Below are positions 10,901 through 22,559 of a DNA stretch of 64,000 nucleotides, one piece after another. The stretch covers positions 7,780,001 through 7,844,000 of the forward strand of contig JALMGJ010000025.1 in assembly GCA_023362775.1 (NCBI GenBank), given 5' to 3'. Position 1 is the stretch's first letter; the number at the start of each line of letters is the position of its first letter. This stretch comes from Charina bottae. Lineage: Eukaryota; Chordata; Lepidosauria; Squamata; Charinaidae. Below the pieces are notes generated by a model, which saw only the letters and a list, made by a program, of their open reading frames with translations, was not told where the DNA came from and searched no databases. A program made the translations under genes and the position numbers.

Positions 10901-13080
10901 CATGATAAATGCTTTCCTCTTTCATTCTGGCTTATACTGTAAATGTTTCTCAGTGCCTCATTCACAAACCTGTGCTGTTGTAGCTTCTTTATTTTAACAA
11001 ACTGCTTATTTTAATTATCTTACATGTACAAAAATATAAAGGGAAAATACAATCAATCAGTCAATCAATCAATCAATCAATCTAAAATTCAAAAAGAGGA
11101 CCCAAACACCCCAAATTACCCTTTAAAAACATTAATCTCCGTGATTCCATTGGTTCTTCATCTTTTTGGTCTTCCCTCCCTCATTAGTACCAAACTGTAT
11201 TTAATTTTATAAAATGGAAAGTCAGGCACAGATAATAGTCTCATAAGTTCTTTTTATAATTTTAAGAACATATAACAAAACAAAGGAACATGTTAACAAA
11301 GACACGTGAAATCTACCTAATGTAGTAAATACTGTAGGAATATTGGGGCATATTGAGTCTTGAAGCTGCCTTCCACTTAGGTGGGAACTCTTATGATTCA
11401 CTTAACATCTAACACAAAACAATATTTCAGGGAAGATAAAATACCGCTGCTGTTTGATCAAATGTACTGTTTGCCTGAGGTATAATTAGCATCTTAAGAG
11501 TAATTGAGGGATTGATTTCCCTGAAAACTAAAAATAAGGGAAACAGGCTTGCTTGTAAAGGACTGACAGAATATTGTTCTTTCATTTCTGAACAGTGTAG
11601 CAGATTGTTCTAAGGATACTGGAAGGTGAAGGCTGAGTATTTACCTTATGTACTGCCAGTATGAAATCATAGAGTTCCAGATTTGTGCTGTTACCAGAGC
11701 CTCTGAACTCACAAGCCAAGAAGCAAAATACAGTAAAGCCTCTATTATTCTTTGACAATAGATAAAAGGTAGATGGATCACCTGGAGCCTAGAAGGAACC
11801 AGAATTTATATCAACTGGTATTGCTATCAGCAGATCTGTTTGCAACATACTGTTTGACATCTAAAGATAGCCACCTTCGCCAAAGATAGAATACCTATAT
11901 TCTCAGACACAGAAACATACACATCTATGGTACTAATTATAGTGTCAACATTGGACCATATAGACATAGGAAACAAAGCTGGACTTTTACTACATATTAT
12001 CTTAATATTTAAAACTAGAAAAAGTTGAGTTACATAGAGCCCAAACTTGCAGGGGTTTATTTCCAATATGTTGCATGCACATCAGTATGACGTTTTCCAA
12101 GTACCTTTTACATAAACAATATTATTCACGGATTTTTGAAGCTATCAGAACAGAAGGATCACTTGCCCCATGTACTCCATGGCTTCCTTTGTTGCACTGC
12201 CATTTCTACACAGGTCTCCTTGTATTTTATCTGAGCAGGTTCCTCCACCATCTTTTTTGTGATCATTTCCTTGACTTCACGTCTCTCCAAATCCTCTCTG
12301 AGCTGAAGAATGTGAAGGGAAGGTTTCATGAAGGGATTTGGTGATATTTGGGAGATGTCTCTGTTGCTTTTGTTCATTTTTAAAAGTCTTCAAAACCTGA
12401 CATGAAATTCCTTGCATCTGCCTTCCTCAATCTAGAATCCAGGATGTGTTAGAGCTACAAGTATACAGTAAGCATATTATCCCAGCCTGGATAATAGTCA
12501 TGGTCATCCAAGCAGAGTTGATCTGTTCTCTCTATTCCCCCAAAACGGCAAGACCTATAATTCTTACTTAATGGTAGGACTCACAATACCAAATGAGATC
12601 TTTCTCCCTCTTCTGAATGGGGTGTGGGATATGTATGGAGACAATGTTTCTCTTGCTTGGATCTGAACAACCAGGGGCAGATAGCCTCCCAATGGAAATG
12701 CAGGGTTGCTACTGGCCCCTTGGCAACTGTGTTTGTCAACTCCATATATTTTTGAAGCATGAAAAAAAATGCTTACAAAATTGTTTAAGCAGAAACGATG
12801 GTAGAACACTGCCTGCATTGACACGTCATCACAGCAACCCTGCAATGTTATTGTTATTTCTATATTTCTGACAAAAAGAACAGGCTGGCCAATATTGCTT
12901 AAGAGTCATTTTCTATCTTACAGGAAATAAGTTGTTTGTTGCATTTTTTCTTTATAATCATTGTAATTTTTGAAGGAAGGCTGAAGAAGTGACTCTGAGC
13001 ACGGGTAGAGTCGTTTGCTCTTATCAATGGGCAATGAACTCAGTCAAAGAAGCACTATAAAATTACAATATTTAACTTTT
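10901..13080. other. Unresolved intergenic DNA with a small (AATC)n tract
   Basis: An imperfect (AATC)n microsatellite lies at about 11043-11082. Otherwise no gene or repeat is recognised; the short open frames resemble nothing. Confidence 0.45.
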
Positions 13081-13089
13081 TTAGCTTTT

Positions 13090-13627
13090 TATTTGTTGTG
13101 AAATGGCTCCCTCTTATTGTTTCCAAAAGGCTGGCTTAATATTTCACCTCCACCTCCAGCCTCATTCAAAGGGCATGTCAGGGTCAAGCCAACCCTGGCT
13201 CTACAGTTTCCTGATATCTCCTTTTTTGCCCCCTTTAAGATTGATGGAGCATTGGATGCAGATCACCATAGAGGAGATTAGGAGACTAGCAGACCGGATC
13301 TACCAAGATTGCCTATCCCTGAATTTTTTACATTGCCCTTGCATAGGGAGAGTGGAACAATGCTATGACCACTGCAGCTTCAACAGGGTGAAGGGATGCT
13401 GCCTAGGGAACGGTCAGATAAGAGACAGCATAGCCCCCAGGTGCATAGCAGGAAGAGCAAGAGGCTCAGAAGGGACCCTCACTAGTTTTTCAGGCTGTAA
13501 AGGTGACGGGGGGGGGGGGGAGAATTGTACTTTCAGACTTGTAAGATTCTGTTAATGTAGCTTTACAATAAAGTAGAATTAGCTTATCTGATCATGTTTC
13601 CTGTCTGGTCTACTTGGTAAGGCTGAC
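13090..13627 (+). repeat. Possible solo LTR, plus strand
   Basis: CAATAAAGTAG at 13566 is followed by about 50 bases that end GTAAGGCTGACA, like the R/U5 end of a retroelement LTR. A G-run lies at 13509-13520. The 5' border and TSD were not found. The 150-codon open frame inside (13103-13555) resembles no known protein. Confidence 0.35.
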
Positions 13628-13974
13628 ACGATCTCAACATCCCTCAAAGACACTAAATACTGTATATACAAAAAATGACAATGGAAAGAAGCTCTAAAAC
13701 CAGGACATGAAATAGCCATGTATATGCAAAGCCCATCTTCAATCACACACCCTCCTCCTGTGCTGGAAGCTAAGGAAGGATGAAACTAATCTCTGAAGTG
13801 AAGGACTTCCAAAGAGTGAAGGCAACTATGGAAAATGCCATCTCTTAAGACCTGGTTAGGTGACAGTGTTGTGGAAACGAGACTTGAAGGCATTCACTCT
13901 TCACTCATTGATCTGATTAGACAGGCCAATGAATGTAGAAGGCCATCCCATAGATAACCAGGTCCAGAGGCATA

Positions 13975-14640
13975 GAAGACCTTAAAGATGACAACCAGCA
14001 GCTTGAATCACACCCAAAAGCTGACTGACAACCAATGCAGGTCCCCACAAGCAGTGGGGGAAAAATCAGAAGTCTGCTAGTACTTTTTCTCACGAATACA
14101 TTTTATTACAAGATATAAGCTTTTGTGAGCTGCAGCTCACTTCATCAGATGCATAGAGTGCTAGACTGATGTAGGATTTAAACTGTGATGAAGCAGGGGT
14201 CTAGGAAAGAAGGGTAACATGCAGGTAACGTGTGAGATGGATTACAAGTACCTTATCAGTTAACAATTGTAATGTATTAGAACATCTGTGTGTGATGCCC
14301 TGTCACTGCTCAGGCTGCCACATTCTATACCAGCTGTAGCTTCTAAATCTTCTTCAAGAGCAGCCCCATGTAGAGTGCATTACAGTAGTCCAAGTGGGAA
14401 GTCACTAATGCATGAGTGACTGTGAACAATTCAAGGATGGTCACAATTGGTGCTCAAGATGTAACTGTGTAAAATTCTCTTTGAGCAGGAGCTGTGAGTA
14501 GATAACCACTTCTGAATGGGAAAGTGCAATCCCAGTCAAAGGTGGTATTTTCCTGGAATTGTTAGGTTCATCACCGAAAGCCACTCCATCTTGGAAGGAT
14601 TCAGGAAGACTCTATTCCTCTCCATCCAGACCCTGACAAT
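13975..14640 (-). mobile_element. L2-like LINE remnant with a possible PLE insertion
   Basis: On the minus strand, 14280-14420 reads as the C-terminal part of an L2 reverse-transcriptase ORF (ACTACTGTAATGCACTCTAC, then a stretch encoding an MGLLLKK-like series), parallel to the + strand copy at 42655-43103. The L2-like sequence is interrupted at about 14065-14310 by a block with AAGCTTTTGTGAGCTGCAGC then TCACTTCATCAGATGCAT, a phrase that recurs in squamate Penelope-like repeats. Both parts are decayed. Confidence 0.5.
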
Positions 14641-15178
14641 ATTCCATTATTATAATAAAAAGTAGGTGAGGCACCTTTCATAGATTTCAGTTAAAAACTC
14701 TTCACCAGTTTTGGCTTTATTTATATAACTGCATGATATCAATCACTAGGTTGGTGGTAAAGATCTGTTGGTACCTCCTACTATTTGAAGGAAAGCTCTT
14801 CCTATCGTGTCTGATGGCCTAGTATCATTTCGCATAATAATGTCTTACTTTAATAAAGGATAGGTGATCTAATTCCGAGAAAATGATCTGGACTGCAACT
14901 TCACTATAGTCTCACCATGGCCATATTGATTGGGCCTGATAGGACCTATCATCCAAAACTTCTGGAGGGAAACAAGTTGCCTATCTCTGTTCCTAACTTG
15001 GGAAGGGTGGCTACTTTGCCAATTATATGAAATATATTCAATTCAGGACAAAGGAAAGCTGAAATACAAATAAATTTGACCAAACAGAGCAATGTGGAAC
15101 AAGATACTATTGTAAAAATATTGAACAGAGGTGACGAGTGGGAAAGTGCATTTTCATTTATATTGCAAGACTGTATAA
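14641..15178. other. Unresolved intergenic DNA
   Basis: Nothing recognised. Confidence 0.4.
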
Positions 15179-15515
15179 GGGGTGTGGTGGCTCAGCGGGT
15201 AAGACGCCAGGCTTGTCGATCGGAAGATCACAAGTTCGGAGGTTCAAATCCCTAGCCCTGCGCGCGGAGTGAGCTCCCGCACTAGCCCCATCTCTTGCCA
15301 ACCTAGCAATTCGAAAGCATGCAAATGCAAGTAGATGAATAGGTACCACTTCAGTGGATAGGTAACAGCGTTCCGCGCACGTCATGCCAGCCACATGACT
15401 GCGGAAACGTCCTCGGACAGCGCTGGCTCTTTGGCTAAGAAACGGAGATGAGCACCGGCCCCTAGAGTCGGACACGACTGCACAAATGTGCGGGGGGAAC
15501 CTTTACCTTTACCTT
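15179..15515 (+). mobile_element. tRNA-derived SINE, full length
   Basis: The head GGGGTGTGGTGGCTCAGCGG gives an A box, and GGTTCAAATCC gives a B box. The body (AACCTAGCAATTCGAAAGC, then the TAGGTACCACTTCAGTGG block) leads to a tail of ACCTTT repeats ending at 15515. It is one of at least eight copies here. Confidence 0.9.
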
Positions 15516-16264
15516 ACCATATAATGATGTTGAGAACACTGCAACTTTGGAATTCCCTGCTGGATTTTGAGATTGTACTTCATGTAGAAATCAAGTTAAT
15601 ATTTCAATGAGATTGTCTCAATAGTATCAGCAATGATTGGCAATACAATCAATGGTAGTAGTAATATTATTCATAGACATAGCTTTCTTAGTCTGATGAG
15701 CTATTGATATTTAAGCAGTATCCAGTGTAAGTCTGTGAAAGATAGGCAGATATAAAGCAAATACAGTTAAGCAGTTAATTGATTTCAAGAGGAGAGCAAG
15801 GCATCTATTTAAATTTCTCCCAGTAGAAATAAACAAGGAGCTTGAGCACACATTTAAAAAACTTTACAAGAACTCTTTCTTCCTGGATTATTTCCTCCTA
15901 TTTGCACCCCTGTTCTGCTGGCATTAGGCTATAAACTTAAGTGCAAGGTATTGGTATCTCCATGTCAGCACTGGAAAGAAGGTTTGGGAAACATTTAGTG
16001 CTTCTTTGCTGAGTGCTGCTTTGTAATGTGAATGACCAAAGCAATCACTGAAGATTTAGAAGAGTTACATGGCACATGGTTTTCAATGGAAGTAGAGTAA
16101 CAATGCATTGTTTCATCAGTAAAGATTTTACTAAGAAAACTAAAATGATGATCTCCCCTTTCCCCAACTCAGATCCTTTCTGCACTATTCCCTAGCTATT
16201 TAGGAATATTTTTCAAAAGACAATAGTCCAGACTGGGTAGCAATTTACAGAATGTCTAGCCATA
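15516..16264. other. Unresolved intergenic DNA
   Basis: Nothing recognised. Confidence 0.4.
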
Positions 16265-16272
16265 ATCTATAG
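16265..16272. repeat. hAT 8-bp TSD, left copy
   Basis: ATCTATAG, repeated exactly at 16555-16562. Confidence 0.85.
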
Positions 16273-16554
16273 CAGGGCTTTCCAAACTTTTGCCATTGGC
16301 GACACACCAACGGCCGGCACACAAAACCCTGGAAGTGCTGCCGTTGCGGCACGCTTTCGGGTTTTTGTGCGCCATGGCGGCGTCGGCAGTGGCGGCGTCC
16401 TGGTGTGTCGTGCAACAACCTGGAAGCGCTGATGGCCTGCTGCTGTGCGTGGCGGTGGCTGCGCGCCATCAGTGCTTCCGGGTTTTCGCGCAACACACTT
16501 GGGGCCCCCAGGCGACACAGTACTCTGTCACGACACACAGTTTGGAAAGCCCTG
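16273..16554. mobile_element. Nonautonomous hAT element (GCTTTCCAAA family)
   Basis: The terminal inverted repeats are CAGGGCTTTCCAAACT (left) and its complement AGTTTGGAAAGCCCTG (right), with an exact 8-bp TSD, diagnostic of the hAT superfamily. The 282-bp interior is CpG-rich and has no transposase. Three further elements with the same ends lie at 29095-31687, 38133-38358 and 60977-61235. The ends are similar to those of Charlie-like hATs. Confidence 0.9.
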
Positions 16555-16562
16555 ATCTATAG

Positions 16563-17738
16563 TAAGTTTATTCCTAGGTTAGAATTGTTCAAGACTAGAC
16601 TAACAGTTGCTCTGGTTTCTAGTGTGGTCATGAAAGGTGACAAATGAAATTTGATATTTTCCTCTTGCTTTTTTATAATATTTGAGGGAGCAAAACTTCA
16701 ATTTTAATATTTAATCTCACACAAAATTGCAATATTACTGGGAAAACGCATAGACACAGCTCCAGATGGGACAATAAGTGGTTAAGATCTTTTTGTCATA
16801 TTTTCCCCAGTAATATAGAATGGGTTTACCGAATAGACCTGACTATATTTTGAAAGTTAATGTTTGGGAGGTTTGTTGTTCTGACTGACACTTCAGTAAA
16901 ATAATTTTAGGAGGCTGGAGCAGTGAGTAAGATGCTATATCTGTTATCAAAGGTATTATTATTTAAAAGATTAAAGCAACAAAAAAGAGAATACTCATGA
17001 GAAATTCATAGTTCTACTTGGCCAAGTTGTACTTGGCTTCTTAATGTTTCTGATCCAGGAGGTACCTATTCTTTCCTTCCAGATAAAATTCTCTAAGTAT
17101 TCCAAAGCAATTACAAAGTCATAGTTTTTGTAGTCTCAGGTTATGGATAAAAGGTTTGGAAGCTGGGAGGGGTTGAGGGGCTGAGAGGGGCTGAGTCTCT
17201 TCCTTGACTGGGCTACTTCACTCAGTGAAAACAATTCCTTGGGAAACGGGGTGGGTGGAGAAGTAGGTAAAAAAACCTAAAGAAAATACAAGTTTTCTGT
17301 ATCTGAATCCTGATTTCATGGATTCATCCATGCAATTATCTGGAAAACGATACAGAAGTGGATTTTCAATTGCTTTCTTCTAGGATTTTTTTTTACTTCC
17401 TGTTCTAGTCTATCACCCTGGTGTTTCCTGATAGTATCCCAGATTACTAATAATCAGGTCCAAGACTGATTAGGTTTTCAATGATAGTCAAGGTTGGCTA
17501 GGTGCTGCCACATACCTAGACAAGAAATTTATAAGAGAAGATAAAACTTGCAGAATGGTTTGGTAGTCACACAAAAAGAAATGCCAACTGAATGGTCAAG
17601 GAGACAGAAATCAGTCTTAGGATACTTAACACTTAATTCAAAGGAGAACAAAACAAGGTAGTTTGGAGAGGTGGCAAGTTTTCAATTCACAGTTATGTAA
17701 GTTGGCCACACATTAACACATCCACATAAAAGCTTCTG
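16563..17738. other. Unresolved DNA
   Basis: No gene or repeat recognised. Confidence 0.4.
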
Positions 17739-17747
17739 GGGAATAAA

Positions 17748-17995
17748 AAGGTAAAGGTTCCCCCCCCCCCCCGCACAGTTGTGCAGTCGTGTCCGACTCT
17801 AGGGGCCGGTGCTCATCTCCATTTGTTAGCCAAAGAGCCAGCGTTGTCCAAAGACGCTTCCACAGTCATGTGGCCGCGCTGTTACCTACCCACCGAAGTG
17901 GTACCTATTCATCTACTTGCATTTGCATGCTTTCAAATTGCTAGGTTGGCAAGAGCTGGGGCGAGTGCGGGAGCTCACTCCGTCATGCGGGGCTA
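17748..17995 (-). mobile_element. tRNA-derived SINE, 5' truncated
   Basis: This is a minus-strand copy of the ACCTTT-tailed family, from its tail (AAAGGTAAAGG at 17748) to the body block complementary to GCTCCCGCACTCGCCCC. The tRNA-like head is missing. GGGAATAAA flanks it on both sides (17739-17747 and 17996-18004), so the truncation happened at insertion. A C-run at 17761-17772 lies near the tail. Confidence 0.85.
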
Positions 17996-18149
17996 GGGAA
18001 TAAAGCAGAATTTTCTTGAACACTTCTTGTTGTCAAGTTAAATTTAATTGAAGACTGGGGTGCCAAATATGGTCCAATTAGTCTATTAAATAGACTAATT
18101 GTATGCCAGGCAATTTACCCAAAAATAATAGATTGGATTAATTATTTGA

Positions 18150-18480
18150 CCTAATGATCTGGCATGATTCAGGGTGGGGTGATTGGTGATTGACCAATGG
18201 CAGAAAAATATATTGCTAGCTAAAGAGGTAAGTTATATGCTGCTTTTATTGATTTGAACTCAGCCTTTGACACAATTCCTAGAGACAGATTCTGGGAAGA
18301 AACCTGACTTTCCTTGATAGAATCCAAGTAAACTTCAAAAAGTATATAGATGGCTTGTTGATGTGAACCTAACGGAGCAAGTAAAATCCATAAAAAATTT
18401 TTTCCTCCTGCTACAAGTTCCTGAATGACACATTCAGAAAATATAATTGCCCTTTTGTAAAAAAGAGGGGTCAATTACAT
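18150..18480 (+). pseudogene. Non-LTR reverse-transcriptase remnant
   Basis: In one frame 18230-18300 reads YAAFIDLNSAFDTIPRDRFW, the FxDxxxAFD catalytic block of LINE reverse transcriptases. The A-F-I-D-L and I-P-R-D wording suggests an R4-like or related clade. Stops follow, and the rest of the enzyme is not recognisable. Confidence 0.6.
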
Positions 18481-19284
18481 GTCTTTGGCTCTAAAGTACA
18501 GTATTTCAGGCAGAACCTGTGTGCCAATTGCTCTATGACTGTATTATTTATAAGGGGCAATAGATTACTATGAAGAATTCAGTCCAAATTTGTAAGAAAT
18601 ATATCTTCTCTGCCACAGCATGCAAAGTGCAACACTCCAACTGCAAACATGATTAGATAACAATCGAGATGAGGAGGTGTATGGGTGAATGTTTCCAACT
18701 TCTGGCTCAAATTATTGCTTTTACTGGCCTTGGCCCCTTTTGACAATTCAGGATAATTTTTTATGTACTTGTAAAACAACACTGGATGAAAAAACGTATC
18801 TGTGTGGGTTTGCCCAAAAATTCAGTGGATTTTGCAAATTCAGAGATTAAAAATCAACAAATAAAGGATGTTGACATACAGATTGGAGTAAAACATCTAA
18901 CTGATGTAACCCACTAACTATATGAATTTCAGTGCAACTGGTTATCTCACTAACCTTACTGTTGTAAACCATAGAAAATAATTTAGGTGTTTTAACTTCT
19001 TTCTACTGCCCTTTTGGATGGAAGATTTTGATGTATTCTACACTTTGATCAGATCTTCCTATGGGGGGGAGGGGGGAGAGAAGGAATCTGTTCCTCATGT
19101 AAAATAGGCAGTCTGGCATTCTACAACTTTTAGTTAAGATAGTAGGAAGAACTGAGGAATGTACATTTTCTTTTGGAGACTGGTACTGACAGAGAATGGA
19201 GGAAATGGTCACATTTGTGCTAAGTCAATCCTTAAAGTGATTGTATAATTATCATACATATCTCTATCTAAAAAGTATTCACTA
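18481..19284. other. Unresolved DNA
   Basis: Nothing recognised. Confidence 0.4.
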
Positions 19285-19497
19285 TGGAGTCCTTGGTGCT
19301 CTCTGAGCCTTGTTGTTTTCTTGCAGACGTTTCATTGCCAGACTAGGCAACATCTTCAGTGTGAAAAGGGAGTGGGACTTGCTCTCTGTTTATATACCAT
19401 GGCTTGTCCTGCTTGTGTTGGTGGGGGTGTTGTTCTCTCCTTGGTAGTTCCTTCATTGGGCTGTTTGCTGCTTGGTTGATTGACTGAGGTTTTTTTT
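19285..19497 (-). mobile_element. Penelope-like element 3' fragment (family 2)
   Basis: The block from GGAGTCCTTGGTGCTCTCTG through GACGTTTCATTGCCAG, CATCTTCAGTG and the TGCTTGGTTGATTGACTGAG block is shared with 43104-43615 and 63205-63515. The longer copy at 43.1 kb runs into a GIY-YIG-like coding end, which identifies the family as Penelope-like. Only the 3' noncoding end is present here. Confidence 0.65.
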
Positions 19498-19526
19498 GGT
19501 GGGAGGGGAGTGGAATTAGTGTCAGG

Positions 19527-19580
19527 ATTCTACTGAGAAAATAGAAATCCAGTTGACATGATTCAAGCCACAGACTGTCA
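19527..19580 (+). repeat. Single arm of the 41.9-kb palindromic repeat
   Basis: CTACTGAGAAAATAGAAATC, then a stretch ending TTCAAGCCACAGACTGT, matches the right arm of the palindrome at 41868-42097 almost exactly, but as a single arm. Confidence 0.7.
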
Positions 19581-20800
19581 GGATTAGGTGGAATAGGGCT
19601 TGTTATATGCAGCTGTATGCATACAACTGTATATGTACAATAAAAGAAACAGGTCCAATTTACCTTGCTTTGACTATATTTATTTGCATATCTTTTATGT
19701 ATGCAGTCCAATACCCAAACAGGAAGATAACAAGTTGATTATGGTAGATTTAGTGATATTTAGAATATTGCTAACTTAAACTGCATTTCAGTGGATCTCC
19801 ACCTGCCTGAATTCATCCCAATGTTTTAATCAATGTTTTGCATATGGTCAACTATGAGAAACTATATTTAAATAAACATTCATAATTTACAAAATAGATG
19901 CATATACAACAGTCTATTTCAATTTATAATTAATTTTAATTCAAAGTGTATAGTAAATACATTTTACCACCAAGAGTCACATAGTTTGAATTGGGTGGCC
20001 ATATAAATACATAAATAAAAAATACATGAACAACACAATTCATTTACAAATATAAATATAAAATACAAATATAAAACTCTAACATTTTAACTTCCAATTC
20101 ATTGGCCACATTCACATCACACTTCTTAATCTTCCACTTACCCATGGTCCAGTAGCAAATGATGAAAACCTCCGTTTTCCTGCTTGATTGGAGGCATCCA
20201 TCTTGGATCATCCATCAGCCAGCTTTTTTAGTTTGGCTGAGCCCAGCATAAGTGCCTGTTGAGCTTCTCTTTTCTCCCTTCTCTTCCACTTACTTGCCTT
20301 ACATTCATCCTATTTTGCTTCCCCCCTTTCTCCTTTCTTCCCAGTACAGCTAGCTATTCTAACATCCCATTTTTATTGTCTCCTTCTGGGAGGAGGGAGG
20401 AAGAGGGTGTTTGTAAGTGTGTATCTATGTAAGAGTGGTTTGTGTCTTTATATGCAGGTGAAAAATCAATCTTACAAATGGATCTCTAGTTTTATATGTG
20501 ATTCATTTTAAGCAGTAGCTATTAATTCAACTAATACTGATTTAACAGGCCTTGCCCTGTTTTGTAGTATGGTTTCAGATTAGTGTGTAGGTACAGACCT
20601 ATAAACAGGCACACACATACTCAAATGTGTCAAATGCAAACATTTATTGAGGGAAGAGGTCTTCAGAACTGATTTCAGTTAGATTTGGCCATTTCAAATT
20701 AGTAAGATTGGGAATCTGTGCATGTCACAGGATATTTTGTGTATTTGTGTTCTCTTATCTTCCTTTATTTGACAGGTTATCTAATATGCAGGACTGATTA
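19581..20800. other. AT-rich unresolved DNA
   Basis: No gene or repeat was recognised. Confidence 0.4.
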
Positions 20801-20804
20801 TGTG

Positions 20805-21080
20805 ACATTAAGTTGGTGTCGACTCTTAGCAACCACATATTCTCCATAACTATGTGTCCCTAACCTGGTCTAACCCACCACTGTAACTGAGTCCATCTAC
20901 TTTACTTTACTGCTGGTAATCCTCTTCCATTTCCTTTCACCTTTCCCGGCATTACAGCCTCCTCCAGAGGGCTAGGACTTCGCACAATGTGTCTAAAGTA
21001 GGATAATTTGAGCCTGGTCATTTGTGCCTCAAGTGAGAACTCTGGATCCTCTTGATTCTGTGAACTTCCTGGCTATACCT
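20805..21080 (-). mobile_element. Old RTE-like LINE 3' fragment
   Basis: GGTGTCGACTCTTAGCAACC, then blocks such as CCTCTTCCATTTCC and TAAAGTAGGATAATTTGAGC, follow the same order as the 3' end of the Bov-B element at 57.0 kb (FGHLMRRxDSLEKxLM-like coding on the minus strand), but with many differences. It is an older RTE relic. Confidence 0.5.
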
Positions 21081-21559
21081 TTGTAGCTAAGGGGTTCTCC
21101 ATCATGTAATTAGAAAATTATATCCCATTTATACCATGTGACAAGCAGCATGTCCTAAGATTTACAGATAGGAAGATCTTCCCAATTTGGGAAGATAATT
21201 TGCTTTTTAAACTGGAAATACCAGGGATTGATCTTGGGACCTTCTGCTCTACCATTAAAATTAGGCTACTTCCAGATACCTAATTTTTTGTGAACAAGTG
21301 TTCTGTCCCATTCATGGAATTCTATACACTCCCTTTGTGTTTTTCTATTTCTTTTGCCTTCTTGCCAGAAACAAAAATGTTGAGGAGGAAGTCTGACTAC
21401 TTGCACAAATTCTTTTGATTGGGAGCATTAAGAGTTCTCCCTCTGAAGGTTTTCAGGGTGGTCTCCCACATTATAATACACAATGGTGCCGAGTGTTTCT
21501 TTAAATCTTTATACTTAACAAAGTGTATTCAACTAGCTAAAAGGATGGGGAGATAGGAT

Positions 21560-21732
21560 TTGAAAGCCGGCTGGGTGACCTTGGGCCAGTCACTCTCTCT
21601 CAGCCCAACTCACTTCACAGGGTTGTTGTTGTGGGGAAAATAGGAGGAGGAAGGAGTATTAGGTATGTTCGCCGCCTTGAGTTATTTATAAAAATAATAA
21701 AGGCGGGATAAAAATTAAATAAATAAATAAAT
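21560..21732 (+). mobile_element. tRNA-SINE core and tail fragment
   Basis: GCCGGCTGGGTGACCTTGGG, then a CTCTCTCTCAGCCCAAC block, GGGTTGTTGTTGTGGGG and the end AATAAAGGCGGGATAAAAAT with an (AAAT)n tail. This is a very common squamate SINE 3' half; the tRNA head is absent. Confidence 0.75.
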
Positions 21733-21846
21733 TTGTGAGGTTATTCTGAAGTCCCAAATTATAATTCACACACAACAAATATATGCATACATACAAATCT
21801 AAGCAAACAGATGGTTTCCAGTAAGGCCTTTTTTGGATCCCAGAAA

Positions 21847-21930
21847 AATCTAATCTAATCTAATCTAATCTAATCTAATCTAATCTAATCTAATCTAATC
21901 TAATCTAATCTAATCTAATCTAATCTAATC
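21847..21930. repeat. (TAATC)n microsatellite
   Basis: About sixteen uninterrupted TAATC units. Such perfection usually means a recently expanded, polymorphic tract. Confidence 0.98.
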
Positions 21931-22550
21931 AGCTGCCCATCTCACAGAACATAACTCTGGGTGGCTTACAATATTATCTGAAATATCCATATCCAGGCAT
22001 TCACGTTATTCTTGTTGCAAAACTCTGCAGATTCAAACAGTGTGGTTTCTGGAGTCCTATGCAGTATGTTCAATGCTCAACAGCCAAATGTGCTTTGCTA
22101 CTAGTTGGACTATAGGTTCACTGTCTATGAAAAAGGTTGATATGGTGCCACTGTTTCTGGTCAGTTGCTCCTATTGCGCTTATCTTATTTTTCATCTACC
22201 ATCTAACAATGGTAATGGTAGATGCTTAACCATTTTTATTTTCTTTAAAAACCATCTCTAACAGCTATCTATAACCTACATTTTATTTTGACACACATAA
22301 TTCTATATCTCTGTCCTACTGCAGCTCTTCAATGCCCGTCCTGTTCACTCGGTAAGAAAGATAGTCACAGGAGTGGCCCAAAGACAGAGCTGGAGATCAA
22401 GTGAAAGCATCCTATCAGCTCCCCCATCACTTCTTTTCCTATCTGGACCAAAGAGCTGCTTCACACGGGAATGGTGCACTTAGGACCACAAGGCCCATTT
22501 TCAGAGTAAAAAAATCTCTCCAGCGCTTCGAAAGAAGTATCTACAAGCCC
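21931..22550. other. Unresolved DNA before the CpG island
   Basis: 21931-21970 carries a short SINE/LINE-like phrase (CTGGGTGGCTTACAATAT). Nothing else is recognised. Confidence 0.4.
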
Positions 22551-22559
22551 CCTCCCCGT

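Noticed and set aside
13103..13555. 150-codon plus-strand open frame
   Set aside because: It overlaps a possible LTR and a G-run, and shows no domain or repeated pattern.
1..22000. Genes that neighbour GPR63 in other vertebrates, such as NDUFAF4
   Set aside because: No open frame or exon-like segment resembling them was found in the window.
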